The notes beneath the pieces are model-generated. The model had not been told where the DNA came from. It was given only the letters and a program-made list of their open reading frames with translations, and searched no databases. A program made the position numbers and the translations under genes. Positions 54,155 to 62,039 of a stretch of DNA of 64,000 bases are shown in pieces (the first letter of the stretch is position 1; each line of letters starts with the position of its first letter). Source of the DNA: Brevibacillus laterosporus. GTDB taxonomy: Bacteria > Bacillota > Bacilli > Brevibacillales > Brevibacillaceae. The stretch lies in assembly GCA_007833815.1 (NCBI GenBank), contig CP033464.1:5067501-5131500 (forward strand). Direction: 5' to 3'.

Positions 54155-54340
54155 CTATTGTTGTTTTTCTTGTCTATTATTTAGAAACACAGCAATAATA
54201 GCCACCACGGCAGAAACACCGTTAGCAATGGCATTAACCTGTTCATCTGTAATAATTTGGTAGCCGAATGTATCAGCTAATAGCTTTATTGAACCGACTA
54301 TACCTGCAACCAGCATCGGTATATTTCCTTGTTTCTCCAC
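54155..54340 (-). CDS. Small phage holin-like protein (61 aa)
   Basis: One to two hydrophobic helices: IPMLVAGIVGSIKLLADTFGY and VNAIANGVSAVVAIIAVFL, with a charged NNRQEKQQ tail. The size, the position directly after the amidase gene and the ITDEQVNAI..V motif resemble phiLC3-type holins. It starts at a GTG that abuts the amidase stop (TGAGTG), so it is translationally coupled. Together with the BhlA-like gene, two holin candidates flank the amidase. Confidence 0.6.
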   Translation of the reverse strand: MEKQGNIPMLVAGIVGSIKLLADTFGYQIITDEQVNAIANGVSAVVAIIAVFLNNRQEKQQ

Positions 54341-55066
54341 TCAGGCACCAGCTTTCAGGTGATTTGCCATGTTTTTAATGAGCTGGGCAGCGTAATCACC
54401 AAGCACAGTTCCATTAGGGCCAGCATTTTGTTTCCAATAGTCGGGAGAAGTTATGATTTTTGCCTGCACAAGAGCATCCACAGCCATTTGAAAATCGTCA
54501 ATAGGCTCTTCTAAAGCAGGAGAATACGGATGACCGATATGACTGGAAAAGGCCTTGAGCACTGCTTCTGCATATCGTTTCCAATTGTTTGTTAGTTTTT
54601 GTGCATCCCCCACATGGTCAATAAACCCATATTCCATAATAATCGTTTCTACTGCACCTGTTTCGCGATGCATGAAATAATAATCCCGACCATCTGAACC
54701 TACTCGTGTATATACTCTACGGAATCTTTGCCCCTCGGCAGCTACTGCTTGAGCTAAGGCGTTTGCTAGTTTGTTGGAAGTAAAGATAGAGTGAATGGCT
54801 TCTACACCTTCCCCACCGCCTGCATTGATGTGGTTGGAAATACAGTATGTGGCTCCGCTTTGTTTGACGAGGGTAGTACGCTGTGACGGGGTGAGTGTGG
54901 TATCTGTAGTGCGGGTGATAGCAACAGGAAGATTTAATTCCCTACATCTTTGCAACTGGTACAAACCAATTTGCAACGTCAAATCCTTTTCCTGCATATG
55001 ATTTCCACTTGCTCCAGGATCAGCTCCTCCGTGTCCTGCATCAATGATTAAAATCGGTTTTTCCAT
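54341..55066 (-). CDS. N-acetylmuramoyl-L-alanine amidase (Amidase_3) endolysin
   Basis: A 241-residue endolysin. Zinc site and catalytic motifs: LIIDAGHGGADPGASGNHMQEKDLT (first His and Glu), SNHINAGGGEGVEAI (second His), and ETIIMEYGFIDHVGDAQKL (catalytic Glu). A C-terminal section (EEPIDDFQMAVDALVQAKI to NMANHLKAG) is a likely cell-wall-binding domain. The ATG at 55066 has AAGGAGG 8 bases upstream; the ATG at 55072 is too close. Between the BhlA-like gene and the small holin in the lysis cassette. Confidence 0.85.
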   Translation of the reverse strand: MEKPILIIDAGHGGADPGASGNHMQEKDLTLQIGLYQLQRCRELNLPVAITRTTDTTLTPSQRTTLVKQSGATYCISNHINAGGGEGVEAIHSIFTSNKLANALAQAVAAEGQRFRRVYTRVGSDGRDYYFMHRETGAVETIIMEYGFIDHVGDAQKLTNNWKRYAEAVLKAFSSHIGHPYSPALEEPIDDFQMAVDALVQAKIITSPDYWKQNAGPNGTVLGDYAAQLIKNMANHLKAGA

Positions 55067-55081
55067 ACGCATATCCTCCTT

Positions 55082-55348
55082 TTATTCTACCTTTTCTTTT
55101 AATTCTTGCAGTTCCATTTCCAAACCAGATAGGCTTCGTTCAATCTGCTGAAGGGTTGAAGTATTTCGCTCCAGTTGAATGACCATGCGTTCGTTATGTT
55201 CCATGAGTTTGGCTTCGCGTGTCTGTGCTTGTTTGACCAACCTCGTCTCGCGGTCTCTCCCCTCTTTTTTGGTAGAGAATAACAGCCAGACAAACAGAGC
55301 AGCAAACGGACCTTGTTGGAGCAATGAGTTCATTACGCTCTCTTCCAT
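55082..55348 (-). CDS. BhlA/UviB-type holin-like protein
   Basis: An 88-residue protein: MNSLLQQGPFAALFVWLLFSTKKEG is the membrane helix, then a long charged coiled coil (RETRLVKQAQTREAKLMEH, RSLSGLEMELQELKEKVE). It matches BhlA/UviB family holin-like peptides found before phage or bacteriocin lysis amidases. GGAGGG is 8 bases before the ATG. First gene of the lysis cassette, after two terminators. Confidence 0.8.
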   Translation of the reverse strand: MEESVMNSLLQQGPFAALFVWLLFSTKKEGRDRETRLVKQAQTREAKLMEHNERMVIQLERNTSTLQQIERSLSGLEMELQELKEKVE

Positions 55349-55375
55349 GCCATTTTCCCTCCTCGTCGGATATTG

Positions 55376-55409
55376 CGTAAAAGAAAGAGCACCTTTTTTT
55401 ACGAAGGTG
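55376..55409 (-). terminator. Terminator upstream of the lysis cassette
   Basis: GCACCTT / AAGGTGC hairpin on the minus strand followed by TCTTTCTTTT. It lies 30-60 bases upstream of the BhlA-like gene, so lysis genes may need read-through or their own promoter. Confidence 0.6.
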
Positions 55410-55441
55410 CCCTGACTGGGTGAGGCTTGCGGATTTGAGGA

Positions 55442-55472
55442 AATAAAAACGCCTTACTCGAAATGAGCAGGC
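55442..55472 (-). terminator. Terminator of the second tail-tip module
   Basis: Minus-strand GCCTGCTC / GAGTAAGGC hairpin followed by GTTTTTATTT. It resembles the terminator at 59272-59304 that ends the first module, so both copies kept their terminator. Confidence 0.6.
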
Positions 55473-55478
55473 ATCCCA

Positions 55479-55607
55479 TTATTCCTCGTTTTGTTTTGAT
55501 AGATACTCAGCTACGGGAATTTGATAATCTTGGGGGAGAGAATCAATAGTACGTCGTCCTGCTTTGACAAGCAATCCATAAACAGGGATCATGTATTCTT
55601 TTACCAT
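55479..55607 (-). CDS. CD1375-like small phage protein, second copy (42 aa)
   Basis: Reads MVKEYMIPVYGLLVKAGRRT, then IDSLPQDYQIPVAEYLSKQNEE. Homologous to the 50-aa protein at 59309-59461 (MVKPYMIPVYAYLVKSGEWA). GGAGGTGAAC is the binding site, and its ATG overlaps the stop of the coiled-coil gene (TAATG). Family found at the end of tail operons in Firmicute phages. Function unknown. Confidence 0.65.
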   Translation of the reverse strand: MVKEYMIPVYGLLVKAGRRTIDSLPQDYQIPVAEYLSKQNEE

Positions 55608-55771
55608 TATTGTTCACCTCCTTTTAATTCTTCGAGAGCTTGCTGAAGAGCTGTCATTTTTTCATAAAGCTGTGCAATGGCTTCATAGGCTACCACCAGC
55701 TCTGGAGACATCTCCTTTTGTTCACGATCAGCTTGGATTTGAGATAATGCTTTGGGCTTTGTGAGAATCAA
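55607..55771 (-). CDS. Small coiled-coil phage protein, second copy (54 aa)
   Basis: TTG start at 55771, with GGAGG 9 bases upstream inside the end of the fibre gene. Reads MILTKPKALSQIQADREQKE, then MSPELVVAYEAIAQLYEKMT and ALQQALEELKGGEQ: amphipathic helix. It occupies the same place as the 74-aa protein at 59455-59679 in the first module. Likely a tail-fibre-associated helper or small structural protein. Confidence 0.6.
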   Translation of the reverse strand: MILTKPKALSQIQADREQKEMSPELVVAYEAIAQLYEKMTALQQALEELKGGEQ

Positions 55772-57195
55772 TCGAATGCACCTCCGAATCCACGTACAAT
55801 AACAGGCTCTGTTGCGGTTCCTTTCGTGAAAGAAAAACGTAAGCTAACGCCCCATTTCTCCGCTGTTTTTTCCTTATTGGTGAATATAAAGCCTCGGTTG
55901 AACTTGACGAAATTCGTTGCGTCCTCCCACGTTGGTAACTCATCGAAAGCGTTATTTGAGACTTCAACCTTGTAATCAGCTCCTGATGGAACGGTTGCAT
56001 CGATGGTTACCAAAATACGTTTAGCAGCAATGTCTGTTGAGAATGGTTTTTTCAAATGAAACGCTAGTCGCTCTGCCGTTCTCTGAAAAGTGAATGTTCT
56101 GGTAGAGGTCATGCCTTTGCTGTCAGTTGCTTCTATAGTGATAATGTGACTGTCGTTTAAGGAGAGACTTAGCCATGTGTCTTGTGGGATGGTCACGGTA
56201 TTTTCCTTGCTGTCAGTCCCAGCGAATGTGCGAATAACATTGCCGTTGATTTTCTCCGTGATGGTAAACGCGTCACCCTCTGGCTCTGTGACTGTGTAGT
56301 TCTTGGAAGGGATAGCACTTAATACGCCGAGGTCTTCATTTTGTCCGCTGATAACGGGTGGTCTGTTGTGGACGACTCGGAATTTACGTGTGACCTCTGC
56401 TGATTTACCGCCTTGGTCGTCTTCTGTCCAAATGGTAAGAGTATGGTCGGTGTTTTCGGTTAGGTCAGAACCTGTGATATCGGTTGTGTCGTCATAGAGA
56501 CGCTTGGAACGAAACGTCAACGTTTTGGCAAAAGAAATAGGCGTGCTACCGTTGGATACTCCGGATTGCAACGCCCTTGTGGTGCCGTTGTTGATGCGGT
56601 ATTTTATTGTGACTACGTTGTCTTTGTCGGTGTCGGAGGCGGTGCCCTCAATCGCCATGCTATTTCCATCAGCCAATACGAGATTGTCGGAAGGCTTTTT
56701 GATGTTTATCGTAGGTAGTGAGTTAACCAGGTAATCAACTGTAGCTGTATACGCATAGAAGTAGTCGTACGTCCTAGTATCAACTGCTGGTTTTGTTACT
56801 GTTCCTGAGTAGTTCTGTGTAAAGTGCCAAGCACCCGGCAAAGGTTCAATTGTGACAACACCGCCTGATTTATAAAGAGTTCCACTGTATCCACCTTGAC
56901 TATAAGGAATACTTGATGGAAATGAAGGGGGTGTTGAGCTTGTATTTGATATTCCATATCTTGCATCGGTTTCTGTTTTTGATTGAGAAGGTGTATAACT
57001 CCCCCCAGTTTGCACTACCCTGTCATAAGGTCTGCCACTTAGATTGAATGTGATTTCGTCGCCGTTGACTGAAAAAGACACGTTCCCTTTATCTACCGTT
57101 ACACCTCTCACCTGTACAAGTTTAGGAATCGTAAGTCTATGTGTTTGCGATGAATGATTTCTAACCTCGGGAAATGCATGTGTTAATTGAGCCAC
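55768..57195 (-). CDS. Ig-like tail fibre protein, second copy (475 aa)
   Basis: Tail-tip or fibre protein. Residues about 150-370 are Ig/cadherin-like repeats (INIKKPSDNLVLADGNSMAIEGTASDTDKDNVVTIKYRINNGTTRALQSG read in parts; HTLTIWTEDDQGGKSAEVTRKFRVVHNRPPVISG), and the C-terminus has KVEVSNNAFDELPTWEDATNF. The N-terminal 150 residues differ from those of the first-copy fibre. DNA identity to the first copy is locally high (56540-56569 against 60469-60498, 29 of 30 bases). The AGGAGG start is clear. Last large gene of the second module. Confidence 0.75.
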   Translation of the reverse strand: MAQLTHAFPEVRNHSSQTHRLTIPKLVQVRGVTVDKGNVSFSVNGDEITFNLSGRPYDRVVQTGGSYTPSQSKTETDARYGISNTSSTPPSFPSSIPYSQGGYSGTLYKSGGVVTIEPLPGAWHFTQNYSGTVTKPAVDTRTYDYFYAYTATVDYLVNSLPTINIKKPSDNLVLADGNSMAIEGTASDTDKDNVVTIKYRINNGTTRALQSGVSNGSTPISFAKTLTFRSKRLYDDTTDITGSDLTENTDHTLTIWTEDDQGGKSAEVTRKFRVVHNRPPVISGQNEDLGVLSAIPSKNYTVTEPEGDAFTITEKINGNVIRTFAGTDSKENTVTIPQDTWLSLSLNDSHIITIEATDSKGMTSTRTFTFQRTAERLAFHLKKPFSTDIAAKRILVTIDATVPSGADYKVEVSNNAFDELPTWEDATNFVKFNRGFIFTNKEKTAEKWGVSLRFSFTKGTATEPVIVRGFGGAFD

Positions 57196-57255
57196 AAAAC
57201 ATCCTCCTTTCTAATATTGCCGTTATCCGAAGTCATCATAGATTTCCAAACAACA

Positions 57256-57528
57256 CTACACCACCAACCTTTTATTGGCCCCGTCATACCAGCCTTCTGT
57301 TAATGTGATGTCATTAAGCGTTGCAAAATTCTCGAAAAACACGTTGTCCGTGAAGTTGTTAAACACCGCATCTTTTATCGTCTTCACGTCAATCTGCAAG
57401 GCCGAAATAGCCACGGTGTGCTGTTCCAGTAGCTTGTGTGCATCGTCTATTCCCTTTTCCCATCGGTTGATATCCGTCTCCATGACGGGATCATCATACT
57501 GCCAATCTAATTTAGGATTGTACGGCAT
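57256..57528 (-). CDS. Small phage tail-tip protein (90 aa)
   Basis: Reads MPYNPKLDWQYDDPVMETDI, NRWEKGIDDAHKLLEQHTVA and ISALQIDVKTIKDAVFNNFTDNVFFENF in parts. The NPKLDW..DPVMETDINRWEKGI pattern is like N-termini of short tail fibre or collar proteins in Firmicute phages. It lies between the DUF2313-like region and the fibre gene, and shares a base with the preceding gene's stop, so it is coupled. First-module counterpart is not obvious. Confidence 0.6.
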   Translation of the reverse strand: MPYNPKLDWQYDDPVMETDINRWEKGIDDAHKLLEQHTVAISALQIDVKTIKDAVFNNFTDNVFFENFATLNDITLTEGWYDGANKRLVV

Positions 57529-57812
57529 CAGGCTTTCGCTCCTCTCACTTCAAATTCGAATCGGAATTCCAACGATTGATCGCTTAATACATCCACATTA
57601 GCCGTTCTTTCGGTTATGAGATTGCCTGCTTCATCCAGCAGTTTTAAAGTGGACACCTTCGTTATCCCGCTCACTGGCTCTGTTATTACCACAACCTTAT
57701 TTCCATCCTGCTTGGTAGATCTCAATTGGACTGTTTGGTTGTTTAATATGAGGCTAGAAGTACGTTTACTTAAATCTTGTGCCGCCCGTTCCAAATAGGC
57801 TTTATCCATCAA
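57528..57812 (-). CDS. Phage tail-module protein (94 aa), second copy
   Basis: Reads MMDKAYLERAAQDLSKRTSS, then LILNNQTVQLRSTKQDGNKV, a beta-rich domain ending EFRFEFEVRGAKA. No family recognised. Same position as the 99-aa protein at 62032-62331 but little direct similarity. Its ATG overlaps the DUF2313 stop region. Confidence 0.5.
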   Translation of the reverse strand: MMDKAYLERAAQDLSKRTSSLILNNQTVQLRSTKQDGNKVVVITEPVSGITKVSTLKLLDEAGNLITERTANVDVLSDQSLEFRFEFEVRGAKA

Positions 57813-58396
57813 ATAATCACCTCATCCTGATATTTAATAGGAGTCATGCCGACTCGAAATTCGCTAACCTTGTGATAACGTCTCCGATTGATTTTGATAA
57901 TTTCAGTAATCGCAATCTCATTTGACACTGCCAACTGCGGCATGAACACATGCGGAACCCGCTTTCGCTTATGAATATCATGCACCCAAGAGGCTACGTC
58001 ATAAATCGACCACAGAGGAACCGAGATATAGAAATAGCCTGTATCTGGGTTTTCCTCTATGAGAACTTGGTCCGCTGCCTGTTCTTTGATAAAAAGTCTG
58101 GTAATACTACCTGCCAGCGCTGGTGTAAAGGGTAACCGCTCCCGATACTTCGCCATCACACGTGCGCGTCGCGTCTCATAGGAATCACCTTGCTTGGGAA
58201 TAACTTGGAACATATACTCCCAATATGGTAGTCCCCATGTAACTGTTGTGATCATCGTTTGCCGTTCCACATCTAGCTTGCGGGTTTGTTGATAATCCCT
58301 CTCAGCTTCTCCTGCTTCAAAATGATGCACCGCTACCTGATTCTCATACCAATAGGGCGGCAACACAGCTCGATATTTCTCTGGAATCATAGTCAT
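57809..58396 (-). CDS. DUF2313/YmfQ-like tail protein, second copy (195 aa)
   Basis: Reads MIPEKYRAVLPPYWYENQVA, then VHHFEAGEAERDYQQTRKLD. The LPPYWYEN-VA-HF motif is shared with the first copy at 62325-62876. Such proteins sit next to baseplate J in PBSX and Mu-like tails and form part of the baseplate wedge. Rest: DSYETRRARVMAKYRERLPFTPALAGSITRLF. Overlaps the baseplate J stop by four bases, so the module is one translated cluster. Confidence 0.75.
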   Translation of the reverse strand: MTMIPEKYRAVLPPYWYENQVAVHHFEAGEAERDYQQTRKLDVERQTMITTVTWGLPYWEYMFQVIPKQGDSYETRRARVMAKYRERLPFTPALAGSITRLFIKEQAADQVLIEENPDTGYFYISVPLWSIYDVASWVHDIHKRKRVPHVFMPQLAVSNEIAITEIIKINRRRYHKVSEFRVGMTPIKYQDEVII

Positions 58397-59220
58397 GGCG
58401 TATTCACCGTCACGTTTTTCATAATTGGTATGGTTGAAAAAGTGAAATCGATATTATCCTGAGTACCATTTAGCAAAACATTACGATAATCAATAACACC
58501 ATCTACTTTGAACAAGCGATATACCTCTGAATAAAGTATCTTCTTGCTCTGTTTGTTGACATATGCCACAATGCCAGCTTGTATCTTCTCTTTTATTTCT
58601 TCTATAGATACAGTAGATTCCCACTCCAGCAAGTCTCCACTTACCGTTACTTCCAATGCTTTCGCTGCTTGCACCATTACTTTGTCGTTGAGGCTATGCT
58701 TATCTGGCAATGCCAGATGCTCCGTTACTTCCTTGACCAATTCTTCACTGGCAGGTTGCCCATCTTGGTCGGTTAACGCAATGTGCACCGTATTTGGCGC
58801 CTCACCCCAGATAAACACCTCTCCTACATTAGGTACTTCTTTCACCCAACGTTTGTAATCATACTCAGCTCCTGTTCCTTCCTCTTCCCCAGCCTTAGCT
58901 ATTAAACGCTGGCGATATAATTCGTCTGGCTCGTTTGCTTTTCTCTTCACCCCTAAAAACACACCCCAGGCATCCAAGAATTCCCCATCTGCCCAAGGCA
59001 AATACCATTGTAGAAAACGATATTCATCTAATTGTTGCTGCTCGGAGATTTCCATAGCGAGTGGGTAGTGAAAATCATAAAAAATCTCGCCTTCTTCTGG
59101 GGAAGGTGGAGTCTCACCACGGGCTGTAGCAAGTTCACTTGCGCGATTATACATCCGTTGGTAAATTTCTTCCGCTGTCTCGCGCAGCAGCGGCATGTCT
59201 GGTTTTTTTACCTCTGCCAT
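58393..59220 (-). CDS. Baseplate J-like protein (XkdT type), second copy
   Basis: A 275-residue baseplate wedge protein. Key segments: MPLLRETAEEIYQRMYNRASELATARGETPPSPEEGEIFYDFHYPL (in parts) and MEISEQQQLDEYRFLQWYLPWADGEFLDAWG, typical of baseplate J (gp47-like). It shares EEGEIFYDF-YPLA-EISEQQQL with the first copy at 62873-63688. The leader AAGGTGGTGATAGATAT is also a fossil of the xkdS 3' end (see findings). Start ATG at 59220. Confidence 0.85.
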   Translation of the reverse strand: MAEVKKPDMPLLRETAEEIYQRMYNRASELATARGETPPSPEEGEIFYDFHYPLAMEISEQQQLDEYRFLQWYLPWADGEFLDAWGVFLGVKRKANEPDELYRQRLIAKAGEEEGTGAEYDYKRWVKEVPNVGEVFIWGEAPNTVHIALTDQDGQPASEELVKEVTEHLALPDKHSLNDKVMVQAAKALEVTVSGDLLEWESTVSIEEIKEKIQAGIVAYVNKQSKKILYSEVYRLFKVDGVIDYRNVLLNGTQDNIDFTFSTIPIMKNVTVNTP

Positions 59221-59244
59221 ATATCTATCACCACCTTATCAATT

Positions 59245-59268
59245 GGAGAGCCGTATAAACGGCTCTCC
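59245..59268 (-). other. Perfect hairpin in front of the second baseplate J gene
   Basis: GGAGAGCCGT / ACGGCTCTCC, 10-base stem with a 4-base loop, between the first module's terminator and the leader of the second baseplate J gene. It could be a regulatory hairpin or part of the duplication joint. Confidence 0.6.
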
Positions 59269-59271
59269 CAT

Positions 59272-59304
59272 CAAAAAACGCCTACTCATTACACATGAGA
59301 GGCG
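59272..59304 (-). terminator. Terminator of the first tail-tip module
   Basis: Minus-strand CGCCTCTCAT / ATGAGTAGGCG hairpin followed by TTTTTT. It separates the two modules, so the second module needs read-through or a promoter not identified. Confidence 0.7.
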
Positions 59305-59308
59305 CCTC

Positions 59309-59461
59309 CTACTTCTTATTAACTTGATCTGCTAAGAATTCTGCCACTGGCAGCCTGTATGCTTCGGGTAGAATTTTTTGTGCGTTTTTCACCGGTTCTA
59401 TTGCCCATTCGCCTGACTTTACTAGGTATGCATAGACAGGGATCATGTATGGTTTTACCAT
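59309..59461 (-). CDS. CD1375-like small phage protein, first copy (50 aa)
   Basis: Reads MVKPYMIPVYAYLVKSGEWA, IEPVKNAQKILPEAYRLPVA and EFLADQVNKK. It is the homologue of the 42-aa protein at 55479-55607. The ATG lies inside the stop overlap of the coiled-coil gene (AATGGTAA). Ends just before the module terminator. Confidence 0.65.
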   Translation of the reverse strand: MVKPYMIPVYAYLVKSGEWAIEPVKNAQKILPEAYRLPVAEFLADQVNKK

Positions 59462-59679
59462 TGTTTCTCACCTGCTTTCATTGATTTCACTTCATCTTCC
59501 AAAGCTAAAATTCGATCATTTAGCTGTTTTATTGTCTCTTGTGACGATACGTTCTGCTTATCCAACTGTACAATTGCCTCCAAAGTAGATATCAATTCCT
59601 CAGGTAAATCAAGTTGATGCCCTGGTGTTTCTACCACATTACCAAATGTTCCGTCTGGATTTCTCTTTATATATTCCAC
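59455..59679 (-). CDS. Small coiled-coil phage protein, first copy (74 aa)
   Basis: Reads MEYIKRNPDGTFGNVVETPG, then HQLDLPEELISTLEAIVQLD and a coiled coil (KQLNDRILALEDEVKSMKAGEKQW). The NPDGTFG start is like phage tail assembly helper proteins (XkdW-like). One base overlaps the fibre stop. Counterpart of 55607-55771. Confidence 0.65.
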   Translation of the reverse strand: MEYIKRNPDGTFGNVVETPGHQLDLPEELISTLEAIVQLDKQNVSSQETIKQLNDRILALEDEVKSMKAGEKQW

Positions 59680-61361
59680 TATCTAATCACCCCCACTAGC
59701 ATGACGGCTGATTCATTTGTACTTGTATTGGTCCTGCTCAATGTCAGCTTGAACATAACATCTGATTTTGCTGTAGCTACAGTGCTAATCAACTCATCCT
59801 CTGAAATCAAAGTAGTAAGATCGACACTTTCCTTGGTCATGGCTGTATATTGCTCTCGCAGTCCCTTATCTACAAAAGATGCCTCAGCATCAACAACTAG
59901 ATTGCCTTTTTCTCTCTTTAGCCAAGCAAGTATTTCTTTGGCTGATCCTTTTGGTGCTAGGATTTTATAACGAGCAACAGATTTTTTCATAGGTGTTTCT
60001 GTTACGGCGTTGGTTACATTGAAGGTCTTAACTGTCGATAACCCAAACTGGTCTGTAGATGTTATCGTCACGGTGTTAGCTCCAGCTTTAAGATCACTCA
60101 CTTTAAACGAATACGACCAATTACCACTTGCAACACCGCTGAGCACCGTTTGTTCCGTACCGCTGTTGAGCTTCCCTTTTACTGTGAGGGTATTCCCGTC
60201 TGGATCGGATGAAGTACCTGAGAGAGTAATAGAATCCGGTGGAATCAGACCAGATTGCACAGCAGGGAACGTGCCAACAGTAATAATAGGAGCCTTATTG
60301 TGCTTAACGGTAAAAGTACGGGTGACGACATCAGATTTACCACCTTGGTCATCCTCAGCCCATATGGATACCGTGTGATTGGTTCCTTCTCCTAGTAACC
60401 CTGATACATCAATGGAGCCGTCATACAGTCTACCACCTCGGTAGGTTAGTCCCTTGGAAAAAGAAAGAGGCGTGCTACCGTTTGATACTCCGGATTGCGC
60501 CGCCCTTGCCGTTCCCGTATTGATTTGGTATTTGACCGTGACGACATTACCATTGTCACGGTCAAACATAGTTCCTTCCAGTCGTAGTATTTTATCTTCT
60601 ATTAATACTTGATTATCAAGAGGAGAGATTACTGAAATAGCCGGAGGTTCGTTCAAAAATTCAAGAACGGGACGCCATCCAATATGTTTATATGTTTTCA
60701 ATCCAAATGGAGAAGCAAAACCATTCGCAGCTGTTCCTACAGAGTAACTCCCACCCCGTGCAGAATAGGATTTAGTTCCTTCACTAACGAGTTCTTGACA
60801 CCAAGATACCATAGAATACCAATTCCAAGTTTTATTATGCTCACTCTGCACATTCTCAACAGTACCTTGGCTTGGATTATTAATATCATAATTACTTGGT
60901 TTTGGCAGTCCAACGATCCCACTTTCGTTTATTACAATACGATCCCACTCGTTTGAAGGCATCCCCCCAAAAGGGCTATTGCTAATTGAGCCACGCCCCC
61001 TTATACCTCCGCTTAAAATTCTACATTTATATTTTTCTCCATCTATTGTTACTATTTTTCCTTTAACCAAGCCAAGATCATCTAAGGTTCTCCATGATAT
61101 ATTAGCGATTAGAACCCTGTCACATATAAAAAGTATCTTTCCATTATCATTCACCTTGTGCCATTTGACACGTTTTGAAGAAGATGTTGAAGTATTATTG
61201 AAATTAATTGTGTAACCATCTCGGTAATCTGGTATATTTCCACCATAAAAAGCTCCAGGCGGGATAACATCCGATGGATAGGGTCTTGTAGGAATATCAA
61301 TTTCTGTTCCGTTAAAAGATAGAGTACCTAACTCAACTAAGCCTAGGTAAATCACTGCCAT
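59679..61361 (-). CDS. Tail fibre with C-type-lectin-like domain and Ig-like repeats, first copy (560 aa)
   Basis: Receptor-binding candidate. N-terminal beta part, then a section that resembles the C-type lectin/FGE fold: PFGGMPSNEWDRIVINESGI, WNWYSMVSWCQELVSEGTKSYSARGGSYSVGT and HIGWRPVLEFLNEPP. The RGGSY...GWRPVLE pair is a familiar C-terminal signature of that fold. Ig-like repeats follow (about 240-430): GTMFDRDNGNVVTVKYQINTG, HTVSIWAEDDQGGKSDVVTRTFTVKHN, SGTSSDPDGNTLTVKGKLNSG. C-terminal domain KILAPKGSAKEILAWLKREKGN. The repeats are shared with the second-copy fibre; the lectin-like section is not. Confidence 0.75.
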   Translation of the reverse strand: MAVIYLGLVELGTLSFNGTEIDIPTRPYPSDVIPPGAFYGGNIPDYRDGYTINFNNTSTSSSKRVKWHKVNDNGKILFICDRVLIANISWRTLDDLGLVKGKIVTIDGEKYKCRILSGGIRGRGSISNSPFGGMPSNEWDRIVINESGIVGLPKPSNYDINNPSQGTVENVQSEHNKTWNWYSMVSWCQELVSEGTKSYSARGGSYSVGTAANGFASPFGLKTYKHIGWRPVLEFLNEPPAISVISPLDNQVLIEDKILRLEGTMFDRDNGNVVTVKYQINTGTARAAQSGVSNGSTPLSFSKGLTYRGGRLYDGSIDVSGLLGEGTNHTVSIWAEDDQGGKSDVVTRTFTVKHNKAPIITVGTFPAVQSGLIPPDSITLSGTSSDPDGNTLTVKGKLNSGTEQTVLSGVASGNWSYSFKVSDLKAGANTVTITSTDQFGLSTVKTFNVTNAVTETPMKKSVARYKILAPKGSAKEILAWLKREKGNLVVDAEASFVDKGLREQYTAMTKESVDLTTLISEDELISTVATAKSDVMFKLTLSRTNTSTNESAVMLVGVIR

Positions 61362-61418
61362 TTTGCATTCATCCCCCTTAGAGTGTTATTCGAGGCTAAT
61401 CTTGTAATTCATTCCCAT

Positions 61419-62039
61419 TTATCCCAACGAAATCGTAATCGTGTGTGTATTCCAACCACCGATTTTCATTTTCTGCACAGTTGTATCACGATTCACCGTT
61501 GATCGTGCGATCATGGCTCCTTTTTTGTAGCTGTTGATCAGCTTAGAAAGGGTTATCTTCCCTGATCCAATGGCTGTGATAGTCTGATTTTCAAAAGCTG
61601 TATCGTCACAGATCGTAACTTCTTGTCCAACTGTGAAGCCTGTTGTGGAAGCAACAGAAATAGCCACAGCAGAAGCACTAGAGGATAGAGCTACTGTGGC
61701 ATAGGTTTTTGTCTCATCCAATTGTAAAACAGGGTCTATCTGCCCGTCGTAAGTGTCTGCAAATCTCGCCTGTGCTCCGGATACTCCTCGACTATCAATG
61801 TCTAAATGTGCTTCAATACGGGAAATACGGCGACTCGCTTTTTCAATCAAAAAGTGAGCACGATAAATCCCATCTTCCATGTAATTCAATCGAATTTCAT
61901 CTACAGGCGTACCTGCAATCTGTTCCCACGCAGGGATAATGGAAACTGTACCGTCTTCATTTTGATGAAAGTTGTATGTGTTGGGGCGATTAACAAGACG
62001 GTTGATGTGGAGCTGTTTTTCATACGCCAAATTATTCAC
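61419..62039 (-). CDS. Phage tail-module protein (206 aa), first copy
   Basis: Begins MNNLAYEKQLHINRLVNRPN with a GTG at 62039 in the end of the previous gene. Helical N-terminal third (IIPAWEQIAGTPVDEIRLNYMEDG), then a beta section (ATVALSSSASAVAISVASTTGFTVGQEVTI, IGSGKITLSKLI). Resembles carbohydrate-binding or fibre-attachment proteins of phages, but not a family I can name. It occupies the place of the 90-aa protein in the second module but is unrelated. Confidence 0.55.
   Translation of the reverse strand: MNNLAYEKQLHINRLVNRPNTYNFHQNEDGTVSIIPAWEQIAGTPVDEIRLNYMEDGIYRAHFLIEKASRRISRIEAHLDIDSRGVSGAQARFADTYDGQIDPVLQLDETKTYATVALSSSASAVAISVASTTGFTVGQEVTICDDTAFENQTITAIGSGKITLSKLINSYKKGAMIARSTVNRDTTVQKMKIGGWNTHTITISLG

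Noticed and set aside
59679-61361. Complete diversity-generating retroelement around the lectin-like fibre
   Set aside because: No reverse transcriptase or template repeat in the window. Only the target-like domain is seen.
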